Below are positions 19,901 through 28,400 of a DNA stretch of 64,000 nt, piece after piece. A model generated the notes under the pieces. That model saw only the letters and a program-made list of their open reading frames with translations, ran no database searches and was not told the origin of the DNA. A program made the position numbers and the translations under genes. This stretch comes from Chitinophaga varians (GTDB taxonomy: Bacteria; Bacteroidota; Bacteroidia; Chitinophagales; Chitinophagaceae), in contig NZ_JABAIA010000003.1 in the NCBI RefSeq assembly GCF_012641275.1, positions 310,001 through 374,000 of the forward strand. Direction: 5' to 3'. Each line of letters begins with the position of its first letter. Position 1 is the stretch's first letter.

Positions 19901-22378
19901 CAGGTATTGTCGCAGCAACAGGGCACCACGCTGTTCATGACGTTGTTGACGGCTTTCAAAGTGTTGCTGTACCGCTACAGCGGCCAGGACGATATCTGCG
20001 TAGGCACTACCATCGCCGGCAGAACGCAACAGGAAGTGGAGAGACTAATCGGTTTCTTTGTCAATACCCTGCCGCTGCGCAGCGATTTGAGTGATAATCC
20101 TACGTTTATCACGCTGCTGCAGCAGGTGAAAGAAACCACCCTCGACGCCTACGACCACCAGGATGCGCCTTTCGAAAAAATAGTGGAGCTGGTGGAGAAA
20201 AACCGGGACATGAGCAGGACGGCCTTGTTCCAGGTCATGTTTGAGCTCTTTAATATGCCGGACGCTCCTGATTTGAAATTAGGAGAACTGCATATCACAC
20301 AGGAAGAAATTCCGCATACCGTTACCCTGTTTGACCTCAGCTGCTGCATGCAGGAAGATGCTGACGGCTTAAGCGGTTACATAGAATATTGTGTGGACCT
20401 GTTCACGGAAGAAAGTATTCAGCGACTGGTGAAGCACTTCGAGCAGCTGTTGCGCTTTGTTGTGCAGCTGCCGGCCGCGCACATCGGTTCTATTCCGATG
20501 TTGCGGCAGGAAGAAGAACAGCAGTTATTGGTTTATTTTAACAACACGACCGTAGCGTTTCCGCAGGATAAAACGTTTATAGACCTGTTCGTGTCCCAGG
20601 CTGCCATTACGCCCGGCGCGCCGGCTGTCATCGCCGGGGATACGGTGCTGAGCTATAAAGCGCTGGACGAGCGTTCCAATCAGCTGGCGCATTACCTGGC
20701 AGGGGAGGGCATCACCGGCAATTCGCTGGTGCCTGTTTGCCTGGAACGTTCTGCGGACATGATCGTCGCCATATTGGGCATTCTGAAAGCAGGTGCGGCC
20801 TACGTGCCTGTTGACCCGGAATATCCGGCCGCCAGGATCAGTTACATCCTCGATGACTGTAATGCTCCGCTGATCGTTAGTAGCAACTACGGCAGTGAAA
20901 AATTAAGCGACATCACGGTGCTGAACACTTTCCTGATGGATGGAGATGCCGCTACACTGGACGCGCAGCCGGTAACGCCGCTGTTTACCGCGCCCGCCCC
21001 TAACGATCTCGCCTATATTATTTATACCTCCGGCTCAACCGGCAGGCCCAAAGGTGTAATGGTGGAGCATGCCGGTATGCTGAATCATTTATTTGCCAAG
21101 GTAAATGATCTCAAGATGGATGCTGATACCATTATGGCCTATACAGCATCTTATACATTTGATATCTCTGTCTGGCAGATGTTCTCGCCTTTATTGAGCG
21201 GCGGACGTACGGTGGTTTATACGGAAGCGCAGGTCCATCATCCGGCCGCGTTGTTACGCCGTCTCAGCAGTGATGGCGTTACCGTGCTGGAGCTGGTGCC
21301 TTCTTATCTGGCCACCATACTGATGGAAGAGAACCCGGCTCCGCTGGACAGCCTTCAGTACCTGTTGGTGACGGGAGAGCCGGTCAGCCAGGCTGTGTTG
21401 ACGAAATGGTTTAACCATTCCTCCTACGGCACTATCCCGGTGGTGAACGCCTACGGCCCTACGGAAGCATCTGATGATATTACGCATCATTTCATGTATG
21501 CAGCGCCTGCCCGTAATAATGTACCGCTGGGCAAGCCCATACAGAACCTCCGCATTTACATACTGGACACTGCGCGGCAGCTATGCCCTGTTGGCGTGGC
21601 CGGAGAGATCTGTGTTTCCGGTATCGGCGTGTCGAGGGGTTATCTGAACGACCCGGAGAAAACGGCAGCGAAGTTTATCAAAGACCCTTTCCATGCAGAT
21701 GGCACGGTACGCATGTACTGCACCGGTGACCTGGGACGGTGGTTGCCTGATGGCAGCATCGAGATGCTGGGCAGAATAGATGAACAGGTGAAAGTACGCG
21801 GTTACCGGATAGAGCTGGGTGAAATTGAAAACACACTGCAACAGTACCCTGGCGTGAAGGCTGCCGTAGTATTGGCGAATGGGGATGATACCGGCGGCCC
21901 TAAACGCCTGGTCGGCTACATCGTGACAGGTGATGACTACTATCGCGACGCGCTGGTGGCTTATCTGAAAGAACGTTTACCGGAATATATGGTGCCTGAA
22001 CAACTCGTTACGCTCGACAGGCTCCCGTTGACGCCTAATGGAAAAGTAGATAAAAAAGCATTGCCGGAGGCGGACATACAAGTCGTGCAGACACCATACG
22101 AAGCACCGGGCAATGAAATAGAAGAAGTGCTGGAAGACATCTGCAAAAAACTGCTCGAGACAGACCGTGTAGGCGTCAACGATAACCTGTTTGGCTTAGG
22201 CATGCATTCCCTGTTGGTGATGCGCCTGTCAGCGGCTGTACAGGAAAAATTCGGATTGCATATATCCGTCCGCACATTCTTCCGGTTAACCACCATCAAA
22301 ACACTGGCGGCTTATATCAAAATCAGCCAGGCGGCGGTACCGGAAACATCAGAAGGATTACAGGAAATGAGGTTGTAA
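7958..22378 (+). CDS. Hybrid PKS/NRPS 1: beta-amino fatty acid loader plus modules 1-2
   Basis: 4806 aa. Domains: FAAL (about 1-565; SSGSTGNPKG, PLTHDLGLIG); ACP1 (S629); KS (686-1115; C861, H996, H1036); AT (1210-1565; GHSAG S1310, HAFH at 1410 indicating malonyl-CoA); ACP2 (S1636); PLP aminotransferase (1790-2250; K2087); C1 (2282-2720); A1 with embedded N-methyltransferase (A 2727-; nMT near 3190-3510, LEIGCGTG); T1 (S3693); C2 (3749-4185; HH 3879-3880); A2 (4193-4700); T2 (S4751, GMHSL variant). The FAAL-to-aminotransferase order matches mycosubtilin synthetase MycA, but with a cis AT, so a beta-ketoacyl chain should be transaminated to a beta-amino fatty acid and acylated onto residue 1. 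There is no KR, DH or ER. Pocket residues by eye: A1 D-A-I-W-M-G-G-T-F (Val/Ile-like), A2 D-I-W-E-L-T-A-D-D (reminiscent of diaminobutyrate codes; Dap likely here). C1 reads HHIVFDD instead of HHxxxDG. The C-terminal tail should dock onto synthase 2. Confidence 0.95.
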   Translation: MRKELSSKTLSELLINQKDQRDKGVSFIVAANRTNFLSYHQLYQDALQLLGYLQHKGLKPGDELVLQLDDSQQFIQYFWACILGGIIPVPVSVTHYSENARKLYKIRAYLKNPYIVTTPAHYEKLCKQDYSDGAADRTFYDQVLFLDENKDNFPAGTPVNVTPDDIAFLQFSSGSTGNPKGVELRHRNLIANISAVLEAYECTDDDIFLSWMPLTHDLGLIGYHLNPLAAGIQQYIMPTDLFIRHPLLWLQKASDYRVTITCSPNFGYKYYLNHFSEEKGEGLDLSSLRIILNGAEPISASLARTFNERMAAYKLNPMAMRAVYGLAEATLEITFPRADVPFQSVFVKREALTIGKDITNALEKKPAADTLEVVAVGTLIGDFQLRIANEKGTALPAGHAGVIWVKSACVAGRYYNNDAASKSTFRDGWLNTGDTGFVLNDVLYIMGRVKDIIFVNGGNVYPHDIEHTLETLDEIDTGKVVACGIPDEANGSESIVVFVVHKMSAEKFLPMISLVKRTVASRLGLEVKQVIPVRKIFKTTSGKVRRHLFVEEYIKGAYNEAIKEIAVAEKAVAPAEAVATLPLPEATTVNVHTLSRVKEWLEAWLIQHLHTTPAEMAAQRTFAEYGLTSILAVQLAADLELFLHMPVENTVVFNYPTVQSLATHFAGMALPLPENKHIAPQTTPAGNQLAVVGIGCRFPGNVNSPEAMWELLRSSRNAVSIVPDNRWDISAYFDQQEDAPGKMYTRHGGFIENVDQFDPLFFGISPKEAAAMDPQQRLLLEVCWEALEHAGIAPSSLRGTDSGIFVGMSTDDYQQVIRDNSDVTYYEDVFTGLGIERSIAAGRIAYLLDFHGPALQLDTACSSSLLSVYQAAQSLLRKECSLALAGGVNLMLSPDTTIKLCRMKALSPTGQCKTFDDNADGYVRGEGAGVVVLKRLEDALAAGDNILAVIKGGAVNHDGQSNGLTAPNGIAQQQLIEKALKNAAVDAGSIQYIETHGTGTRLGDPVEVLALNAVYGRSRKKETPLLVGALKSNIGHLEAAAGIAGFIKTVLSLQHRQIPASLHFNTPNRFIPWKDMAVKVTDILTPWPAAALPRRAAVSAFGLSGTNVHMILEEALTVTAPEEKTLPAYPLLLSAKTPAALQAMVSAYIAFLPHSTDTIGAIARSMATGRDAHPYRMAWQAVSGEDAAGQLKAYVAGRGEHSVHTGDALRSPGKIAWLFTGQGAQYWNMGRELYDHNEVFKRVIDDCDAFLKKTWPFSLTDLLYKKDKEEANSLLRQTVFTQPALFAVECALAEVWKSWGVTPDIVLGHSAGEYAAAYAAGVFSLYDGLALITARAALMNAVTEEGSMAVVFATAVSVAAAIRPYGNDIAIAAINGPELTVISGKTAAVRAVTQTLKQSGISSREMQVSHAFHSPLMEPVLKEFHQIASGVHYHVPVIPLVSNVTGAIAGKELTDAAYWGKHILWPVLFSQSIQTLKETGEFNLMELGPQPTLLSMAQLTLKYEEHRLLPVMREGRSSWTTMLNALMALHVKGININWQAFYAAGAPHKAILPTYPFQRERYWIEKKNRQPKESLPAVAEITIPKNTPMSHKDHLLPNSAGYIAEYLAENLRRLLKMSPSQELNVHVPFLSQGADSLIMASLVRKIENEYGLSFSMRLIFEELTSIQLMAEYIAEHATVFVTADSMPVETAPVAPVTAAVTPPAAPAPAPLPAPAFAPQMQAPGGYNVIQDTVQLMQQQLSVIAQQFQWMSQGMPPAVVQSNGNGHAANGHPMAAPATQANTAAAAPKKGMSIFPKIETKPGQQLPPEQQAYLNAFIEKYTTKTKTSKALTEKYRPVLADNRVSAGFRFATKEMVYPIVAESSLGSKMTDVDGNEYVDLTMGFGVNLLGHRPEIVTAAIHKQLEKGYQLGPQTYLAGEVATRIARLTGMDRVSFHNSGTEAVMSAMRLARTTSGKKKIAIFLGSYHGYFDGTLAMVEDIEHDRIGIPIAPGVIPNMVADVLVFDYLNPNVVEQIRAHAHELAAVLVEPIQSRRPGYQPKALLQELRAMTEQEKIILIFDEMITGFRVHPGGVQAHFGIRADMVTYGKIAGGGMPIGIIAGRDWCMQAFDGGLWNYKDDSYPKAETTFLAGTFCKHPLSMVASLAVLGELERQGPALQEKLNMRTSRLIGNITKLLDDNQVPIKVNHFGSLFYFSISGNMDLFFYHLLEKGVYIWEGKTCFLSAAHTDDDIDFIEKCFRDTITELQQAGFLPKIAATKKHTAPVPAAVLNVLPTVIEKQERPSRIPLSFSQERLWFIDQLEGSVQYNLPAISRLKGRLDKNALAYALQYIVDRHEILRTNIDQEDGHTYQQIQESVSFHLEEIDDPLYQHNAAALQTYIAGLVNTPFKLSEGNMLKAYLVRISDAEHVLVLVIHHIVFDDSSAHIFFQELIEIYNARLAGRQPELPALKIQYADYALWQRRFLQGPLVAQKLAYWKKKLEGVTLLQLPTDFERPVVRSTRGAVIYMQLDKDLSARVKKMGQQQGVTLFTTLLTALKVLMSRYSGQEDICIGCATAGRAQVELEPLLGFFVNTLALRSNLSGNPSFAAALKEVQNTLFDAHDNQEVPFEKVVMEVMGERDIRKNPLFQVMFTLQNIPLMSELRLGEAAMTTEPVIRSTSLFDIFWTVEERPDGIALEVEYCIDLFQEATIRRMIQHYMALLEAAVQSPVTAIGELKMLSVEETHQLLVTFNDNVVPYPVNKTITALFEEQVAHAPDAIALSFGEQQLTYRELEEQSNRIAHYLRKQGVKEGTMVPLCMERSIHLIVSILGILKAGGAYVPVDPAYPKDRIAYMLHDTASKLVLTTTDQQALLAAEAEHATLIFVDNILDLLAAMPAHPLVVKTDPDSLAYVIYTSGSTGRPKGAMVIHRNVTSLARGGNFVELSREDTLLSTGSPSFDATTIEYWGMLLNGGQLVLCPEKRLLDNQLLKQEIRQRGVTKMWFTASWFNQLVDDDISIFEGLTAVMAGGEKLSEEHIRKFRAAYPATQIINGYGPTENTTFSLTWNITAVVPGKSIPIGRPLANRTAYVLDSAMQLLPVGTPGELYVGGDGVSRGYLNQPELTAEKFVTDPFSEQRGARLYRTGDRARWLPDGTVEYLGRMDDQIKMRGYRIEPGEIERALNNLEAVAASCVVVKEQQAADKKLVSYYVPDHQAVLRTEQELYLQQVATWKELYETAYSKADEVKDLDGEFNITGWNDSFTGEAIPAQNMRSWLEDITGVVLSTNPRNVLEIGCGTGLIYFQLAGHVEKYIGTDFSQVSTRQLQQHIDKGLRHYPDTVLKVCAAHEVTLEEGTTIDTVILNSIVQYFPGAQYMSDVLDNAITLLKGKGHIVIGDVRDLRLLPSFKRRLQLDKLQSKTSLREFEWNVDQEVWKEEELCFSPAYFFQLQSLYPEITHVDIQWKQGDYINELTLYRYTVVLHLDIEKPVLQPQWQAWDEITDKHSVLSRLAAGQPRIALQHVPNPRLWKERLLEQALSNRSVNQVGDLADYILTPDDDTKVVNEILAAAKAAGYHYRFLLNEDPFKINLLLEQVPFNGFVEPSYSKSAGYIDGIKTNIPLFPDICEVLEKDIRAQLQQRLPEYMVPFAFVPMQLLPLTSNGKVDRRFLTEWEFIQRKRILNYQAPVTAAEQQLADIWQRLLGLERIGTQDNFFELGGHSLLATRAVSAIRKEMEAELTVKDFFLHPTIASLAAYLQLQHKGLLLPALFAGERPAQIPLSFSQERLWFIDQLEGSVSYHMPVVLRLKGVLDNAALGHAIGQIVHRHESLRTIIRQTQGKPYQQLLDKDQWQLVVVDDAALSEDAAALQDYITSLVYKPFDLAQDFMLRAHLLRVSAEEHVLVLMMHHIASDGWSVSILVDELITLYRAYSTGGAAHLPALDIQYPDYAIWQRTHLEGAALKKRLVYWQEKLSGVDVLQLPTDFSRPPIQSTRGAISRFRLDRELRDQLQVLSQQQGTTLFMTLLTAFKVLLYRYSGQDDICVGTTIAGRTQQEVERLIGFFVNTLPLRSDLSDNPTFITLLQQVKETTLDAYDHQDAPFEKIVELVEKNRDMSRTALFQVMFELFNMPDAPDLKLGELHITQEEIPHTVTLFDLSCCMQEDADGLSGYIEYCVDLFTEESIQRLVKHFEQLLRFVVQLPAAHIGSIPMLRQEEEQQLLVYFNNTTVAFPQDKTFIDLFVSQAAITPGAPAVIAGDTVLSYKALDERSNQLAHYLAGEGITGNSLVPVCLERSADMIVAILGILKAGAAYVPVDPEYPAARISYILDDCNAPLIVSSNYGSEKLSDITVLNTFLMDGDAATLDAQPVTPLFTAPAPNDLAYIIYTSGSTGRPKGVMVEHAGMLNHLFAKVNDLKMDADTIMAYTASYTFDISVWQMFSPLLSGGRTVVYTEAQVHHPAALLRRLSSDGVTVLELVPSYLATILMEENPAPLDSLQYLLVTGEPVSQAVLTKWFNHSSYGTIPVVNAYGPTEASDDITHHFMYAAPARNNVPLGKPIQNLRIYILDTARQLCPVGVAGEICVSGIGVSRGYLNDPEKTAAKFIKDPFHADGTVRMYCTGDLGRWLPDGSIEMLGRIDEQVKVRGYRIELGEIENTLQQYPGVKAAVVLANGDDTGGPKRLVGYIVTGDDYYRDALVAYLKERLPEYMVPEQLVTLDRLPLTPNGKVDKKALPEADIQVVQTPYEAPGNEIEEVLEDICKKLLETDRVGVNDNLFGLGMHSLLVMRLSAAVQEKFGLHISVRTFFRLTTIKTLAAYIKISQAAVPETSEGLQEMRL

Positions 22379-22413
22379 CGGCTTTTTCTCTCATCATTTA
22401 ACTTATTAAATAT

Positions 22414-25400
22414 ATGCCGGGTTTTAATTTGTCGGAGGTGGTCCTGATACTGGAACAGGCACAGGACCTGGGAATAAGCCTCTCCCTGGACGGAGAAGAG
22501 CTGGTGTTGAAAACAAATCAGCAGCAACAATTCGCGCCTGCTTTCCTGCAAACCCTGAAGGAAAACAAGGCGCAGCTGGTGGCTTACTTTAAGGCAACAG
22601 CGGATACCGCGGCCATAGCGCCCGGTACGGAAAAGATCCGGGCGACGGAACGTACAGCGGGTGAGCGCACGCCGCTTTCGTTTAGCCAGGAGCGTTTATG
22701 GTTCATCGATGCGTTGCAAGGCTCCGTACAATATCACGTGCCTGCCGTATTAAAACTACAGGGCGCCGTGGATACAGCAGCGCTTGAACATGCCCTGCGC
22801 AACATTGTATGCCGGCATGAAATATTGCGTACCGTTATCAACGCTGATGAAGAAGGTACCTGGCAGCAAACCATAACCCGCGACACCTGGCAGCTGGACC
22901 ACATCAACGGTGCCGGTTATACGAAAGACGGTACCGCCTTGCAGGAACGCGTCGCCGCACTGATCAGCCGGCCATTTGACCTGGCAGCAGATTATATGTT
23001 GCGTGCCCACCTGATCACCCTTACCAAAGAAGAATACGTACTGGTGCTGATCATGCACCACATCGCTTCGGACGGATGGTCTTCTTCTGTACTGATCAAT
23101 GAGCTGATGGAAGGGTACAGCGCTTTTGCAGAAAAGCGTGATCCTGTTTATACGCCACTGGACATACAATATGCCGACTATGCCGTATGGCAGCGTAATT
23201 ATCTGTCAGGCGCCGTGATGGACCAGAAGATCGCCTACTGGAAAGACAAACTGGAAGGTGTGACCATGGCTGAAATGCCTGCGGACTTTGAACGTCCGGC
23301 GGTGGCCGGCACCAGGGGCGCGTTCCTGGTATTCAATATAGACAATGCCCTTTCCGCCTCTTTGCGGCAACTGGCCCGACAGGAGGGCGCCACGCTGTAT
23401 ATGGTGCTGCTGGCTGCGTTTAAGGTACTATTGTATCGCTACAGCGGCCAGGATGATATTTGTGTAGGCGGTGCTGCCGCCGGCAGGATGCGCACTGAAC
23501 TGGAGCCGCTGATCGGATTCTTTGTCAACACACTGGCTTTACGTACGGACCTCAGCGGAAACCCTTCTTTCTTATCCTTGTTGCAACGGGTGAAAAACAC
23601 CTTGCTGGAAGCCTTTGAACATGAAGACGCTCCTTTTGAAAAAGTAGTGGAAGCCGTGGTGAAGGAACGCAATATGAACAGGAGCCCGTTGTTCCAGTCC
23701 ATATTTATTTTACAGAACGTTCCGGCCATACCGGCGCTGCGTATAGGCGACGTAGTGGTTACCGAGGAGCAGGTGGCCCGTAACGCCAGCCTGTTTGACC
23801 TTACCTGGATCGCAGAGGAACGTCCGGAAGGAATTAGTATTTACCTGGAATACAGCACTGACCTGTTCCTCGAAAGTACCGTCCGCAGGATGTTTTCGCA
23901 TTATGAAATGTTGCTGGCCGCTATCGCGAAAGACCCGGCGCAAACCATTGGCCGTCTGGATATGCTAAGCCACAGCGAGAAAGAAGCGCTGGTCCTCCGC
24001 TGCAATGATTCCTTTATTCCCTATCCGGCTGATAAAACTATTACCGCGTTATTTGATGAGCAGGTAGCGCTGGCGCCGGATGCTATTGCACTTAGCTTTG
24101 AAGATGAACAGCTCACTTACCGGCAACTGCAGGAACAGTCTGATAAACTGGCTGCTTACCTGTACAACAGGGGCGTGCGTGAGGAGACGATGGTACCACT
24201 ATGTATGGAACGCTCGGTGCAACTGATCGTCAGCATACTGGCCATACTCAAAGCCGGTGGTGCATATGTGCCGGTAGATCCGGCGTATCCCAAAGAGCGT
24301 ATCCGGTATATGCTGGAAGATACCCGGGCTGAACTGATTCTTGCTAACAGGGCACAGCTGTCTATGTTGCGGGAAGAGGTGCCGGGTACAACGCTGATAT
24401 GCGTTGACGAAGTGCTGGAACTGCTTGTTGCCACGCCTCCGCCTACCGTATCTACTACGCCTGAATCACTGGCTTATATCATTTATACTTCCGGTTCTAC
24501 CGGTCAACCCAAAGGTGTGATGGTAACTCACCGCAACGTGACCAGTCTGGCTATGGGCGGTGATTACGTGGAGCTGGGCGCCGCTGATGTTATCTTATCT
24601 ACCGGCTCTCCTTCCTTCGATGCTACCACCGTGGAATACTGGGGCATGCTGCTGAACGGCGGGCACCTGGTATTATGCCCGGAGAAGAAGATGCTGGACA
24701 ACCAGTTGCTTCAACAGGAGATCCGGCAGCGCGGTGTTACTAAAATGTTCTTTACCACCAGTTGGTTTAATCAGCTGGTAGATGACCAGATCAGTGTTTT
24801 TAAAGGATTGAAAGCCCTGATGACAGGCGGGGAGAAGATATCGGAAGAACATATCCGGAAATTCAAATCAGCATACCCGGAAATACAGGTCCTTAACGTA
24901 TACGGCCCTACGGAGAATACCGGTTTCTCGCTGCGTTGGTATATCAACAGCATAACGCCCGGTATAAACATTCCTATTGGTTACCCTTTGGGCAACCGTA
25001 CGGCGTATATCCTGAGCCGTGAGGGTCAGTTGCAGCCGGTAGGCGTGACTGGTGAACTATATGTAGGAGGTGCCGGCGTGTCCCGTGGTTATCTGAATAA
25101 ACCGGCGTTGACCGCAGAAAAATTTGTGGCTGATATTTTCAGCAATATCCCGGGCGCCAAACTATATCGTACCGGTGACCTGGCACGCTGGCAGGAAGAC
25201 GGGGCCATCGTTTACCAGGGACGTATTGACGACCAGGTGAAAATACATGGCCACCGTATAGAACCGGGAGAGATAGAAAGCGTGCTGCTACAGTATGCTG
25301 GCGTTAAACAGGCCGTCGTGCTGATGCAGGTCAATGCCACCGGTGATAAATACCTGTCAGGTTATATTGTGCCGCAGGGCGACTTTGATAAAGTTGCGCT

Positions 25401-28400
25401 GACAGAATACCTGAAAGGCCGGCTGCCGGCTTATATGATTCCTGCCCGCCTGGTGCCCCTCGAAAAAATTCCGCTTACCTCCAATGGAAAGGCAGACAAA
25501 AAAGCGTTGCGGGCACTGGAAGGAGACGACCCGGAAACGGCGGCCTATATCGCTCCGGCCAATGAAACAGAACAACAACTGGCCGCTATATGGGAACGGT
25601 TTTTACAGAAGAACGACATCAGCACCCATGCCAATTTCTTTGAGCTGGGAGGCCATTCCCTGCTGGCATCACGGGTGGTGACGGCTATACGTAATACCCT
25701 CAGCGTAGAACTGAGTATTACCCGGTTTTTCCAGTATCCCACCATTGCAGCCATGGCAGCCCACCTTGCTGGCAAAGACAAGGAGAGCGGCTGGCCTGCT
25801 ATTGTTGCCGGCAAAAGACCTGAACGGGCGCCGCTGGCGTTTAGCCAGGAACGTTTGTGGTTTATTGACCAGATGAACGGCACGGTGGCCTATCACGTGC
25901 CGCTGGTGGTGCGTTTAAAGGGAACGCTGAACGAAGCTGCGTTGTCTCATGCCTTGTATACAGTGGTAGACAGGCATGAAGCGTTGCGTACCATCATCAG
26001 GCAAGAGCATGGCGTGCCCTACCAGCAGGTTATTTCCGCAGATGGATGGCAGCTCTCCGTGGTGGCCGGCGAGATGTACGATTCGCCGGAGCTGTTACAG
26101 GACCGGTTGATAGACATGGTCAACGCGCCTTTTGACCTGGCGAAAGATTATATGTTGCGGGCTGGTTTAGTGCGCCTGTCGGCAGATGAACATATTTTGC
26201 TGATCACCTTACATCATATCTCTTCTGACGGCTGGTCGGTGACCATCCTGGTGAATGATATCGCTGAACTATACAACGCATATATCGAAAATCGTGCGGC
26301 AGTGCTGACGCCGCTGCCTATTCAGTTTGCCGATTATGCCGTTTGGCAACGGAGCATAGCGGACAGTGAACAATTACGTAAACAGCTGGCTTACTGGGAA
26401 CAGCAGCTGGAAGGTGTGGAAGTATTGCAGCTGCCGGCCGATTTCTCGCGTCCTGCTATTCAAAGCACCAGGGGCGCGTCGAAACGGTTCACCCTGGAAC
26501 CTGCCTTCGCTGCGCAGCTCCGGCAGTTCTCCCGGCAGCAGGACGTAACGCTGTTCATGACTTTGCTGGCGGCATTTAAAGTGTTGCTTTACCGCTACAG
26601 TGGCCAGGACGATATCTGCGTGGGCACTTCCATTGCAGGCAGAACACAGGAAGAAGTGGCCGGTGTGATCGGCTTCTTTGTCAATACCCTGGCACTGCGC
26701 AGTGACCTGAGCCAGCATCCTTCTTTCCTCACTTTGTTGCAACAGGTGAAACAGACCACCCTGGCGGCTTACGACCACCAGGACATTCCGTTTGAGAAAG
26801 TGGTGGAGGCGGTGAACACAGACCGCGACCTGAGCAGAACGCCATTGTTCCAGGTGCTGTTTGAATTACAGAACACCCCCGCGGTGGAGCAGGTGCAATT
26901 GGGCGATATGAGCGTTGTCCGGGAGGACCTGAAATACAATACGGCGCAGTTTGACCTCGTGGTGTCTATGGAAGACGGCGCCGACGGGCTGACAGGATAT
27001 GTGGAGTACTGCACCGATGTTTTCCGGGAAGCTACTGTCTCCCAGCTGATGACGCATTTTATGCAGCTGCTGGAAGCCGTTATCACGTCGCCGGATACAC
27101 GTATCAACACCTTGCCGCTGTTGACAGAAGAAGAACAACGGCAACAGCTGGTTACTTTTAACAACACTACGGTAGATTTTCCTCACAATAGCACATTGAT
27201 CGACCTGTTGAGCGGGCAGGCCAAACACACGCCTGCGGCGCCTGCACTGGTAATGAAAGACCGGATGCTGACCTACGCCTCCCTGGAAGAGCGCTCCAAT
27301 CAACTGGCGCACTACCTGCGGGAGGCCGGCGTAGATAATACGTCGCTGGTACCGGTTTGTTTAGACCGCTCTCCGGAGATGGTGATCGCTATCCTCGGCA
27401 TTATGAAAGCCGGAGGCGCTTATCTGCCGATAGATCCTGCATACCCGGAAGACCGGGTGGCTTATATGCTGAACGACAGCAAGGCGCAGGTGGTTATCAG
27501 CAGCAGCGCCGACAAACACAAACCGGCGCAAACCGGGCTGGTACGTATTATCTCCCTGGACGAAGAGCGTGTGGCCATCGACAGTTGCCCGGTCACTGCC
27601 TTACCGGCATTGCCGACGCCATCGCAACTGGCCTATGTGATCTATACTTCCGGTTCTACCGGCTTGCCCAAAGGCGCCATGATCGAACACGCCGGCATGC
27701 TCAATCACCTGTATGCCAAAGTAAATGATCTCCGGATGAACGCTGCTTCCGTGGTCGCCTTCACTGCTGCCTTTACTTTTGATATTTCTGTTTGGCAGAT
27801 GTTTTCCGCTTTGTTATGTGGCGGCTATACGATTATTTACGACACCGATACCATTTTACAGCCCACGGCGCTGATGCAGGCCGTGGAGAAGGACAAGGTG
27901 ACAATACTGGAAGTGGTGCCTTCTTACCTGTCGGCCATACTGGCCACCGTGAAAGGAGTATCGCTCCAATACCTGCAATACCTGCTGGTGACGGGCGAAA
28001 CGCTTCCCCGGCAGTTATTGGCGGAATGGTTCCAGCATAAAAATTATCATACAATCCCTGTGGTGAACGCCTATGGCCCTACAGAAGCCTCCGATGATAT
28101 TACGCATCATTTTATGTATGAAACACCGGAGCATGCCAATGTGCCTTTAGGCAAGCCCATACAAAACCTGCACATCTATGTACTGGACGCGTCCCGGCAG
28201 TTATGCCCCATTGGTGTGGCCGGGGAAATCTGTGTGTCCGGTATCGGCGTAGGCCGCGGTTATCTCAACAGGCCGGAATTAACAGCAGAAAAATTTGTGA
28301 AAGACCCCTTCCGTGGCAACGGCGATATACCGATGTACCGCACCGGCGATCTTGGCAAATGGCTGCCGGACGGCACGCTGGTACACCTCGGCAGAATAGA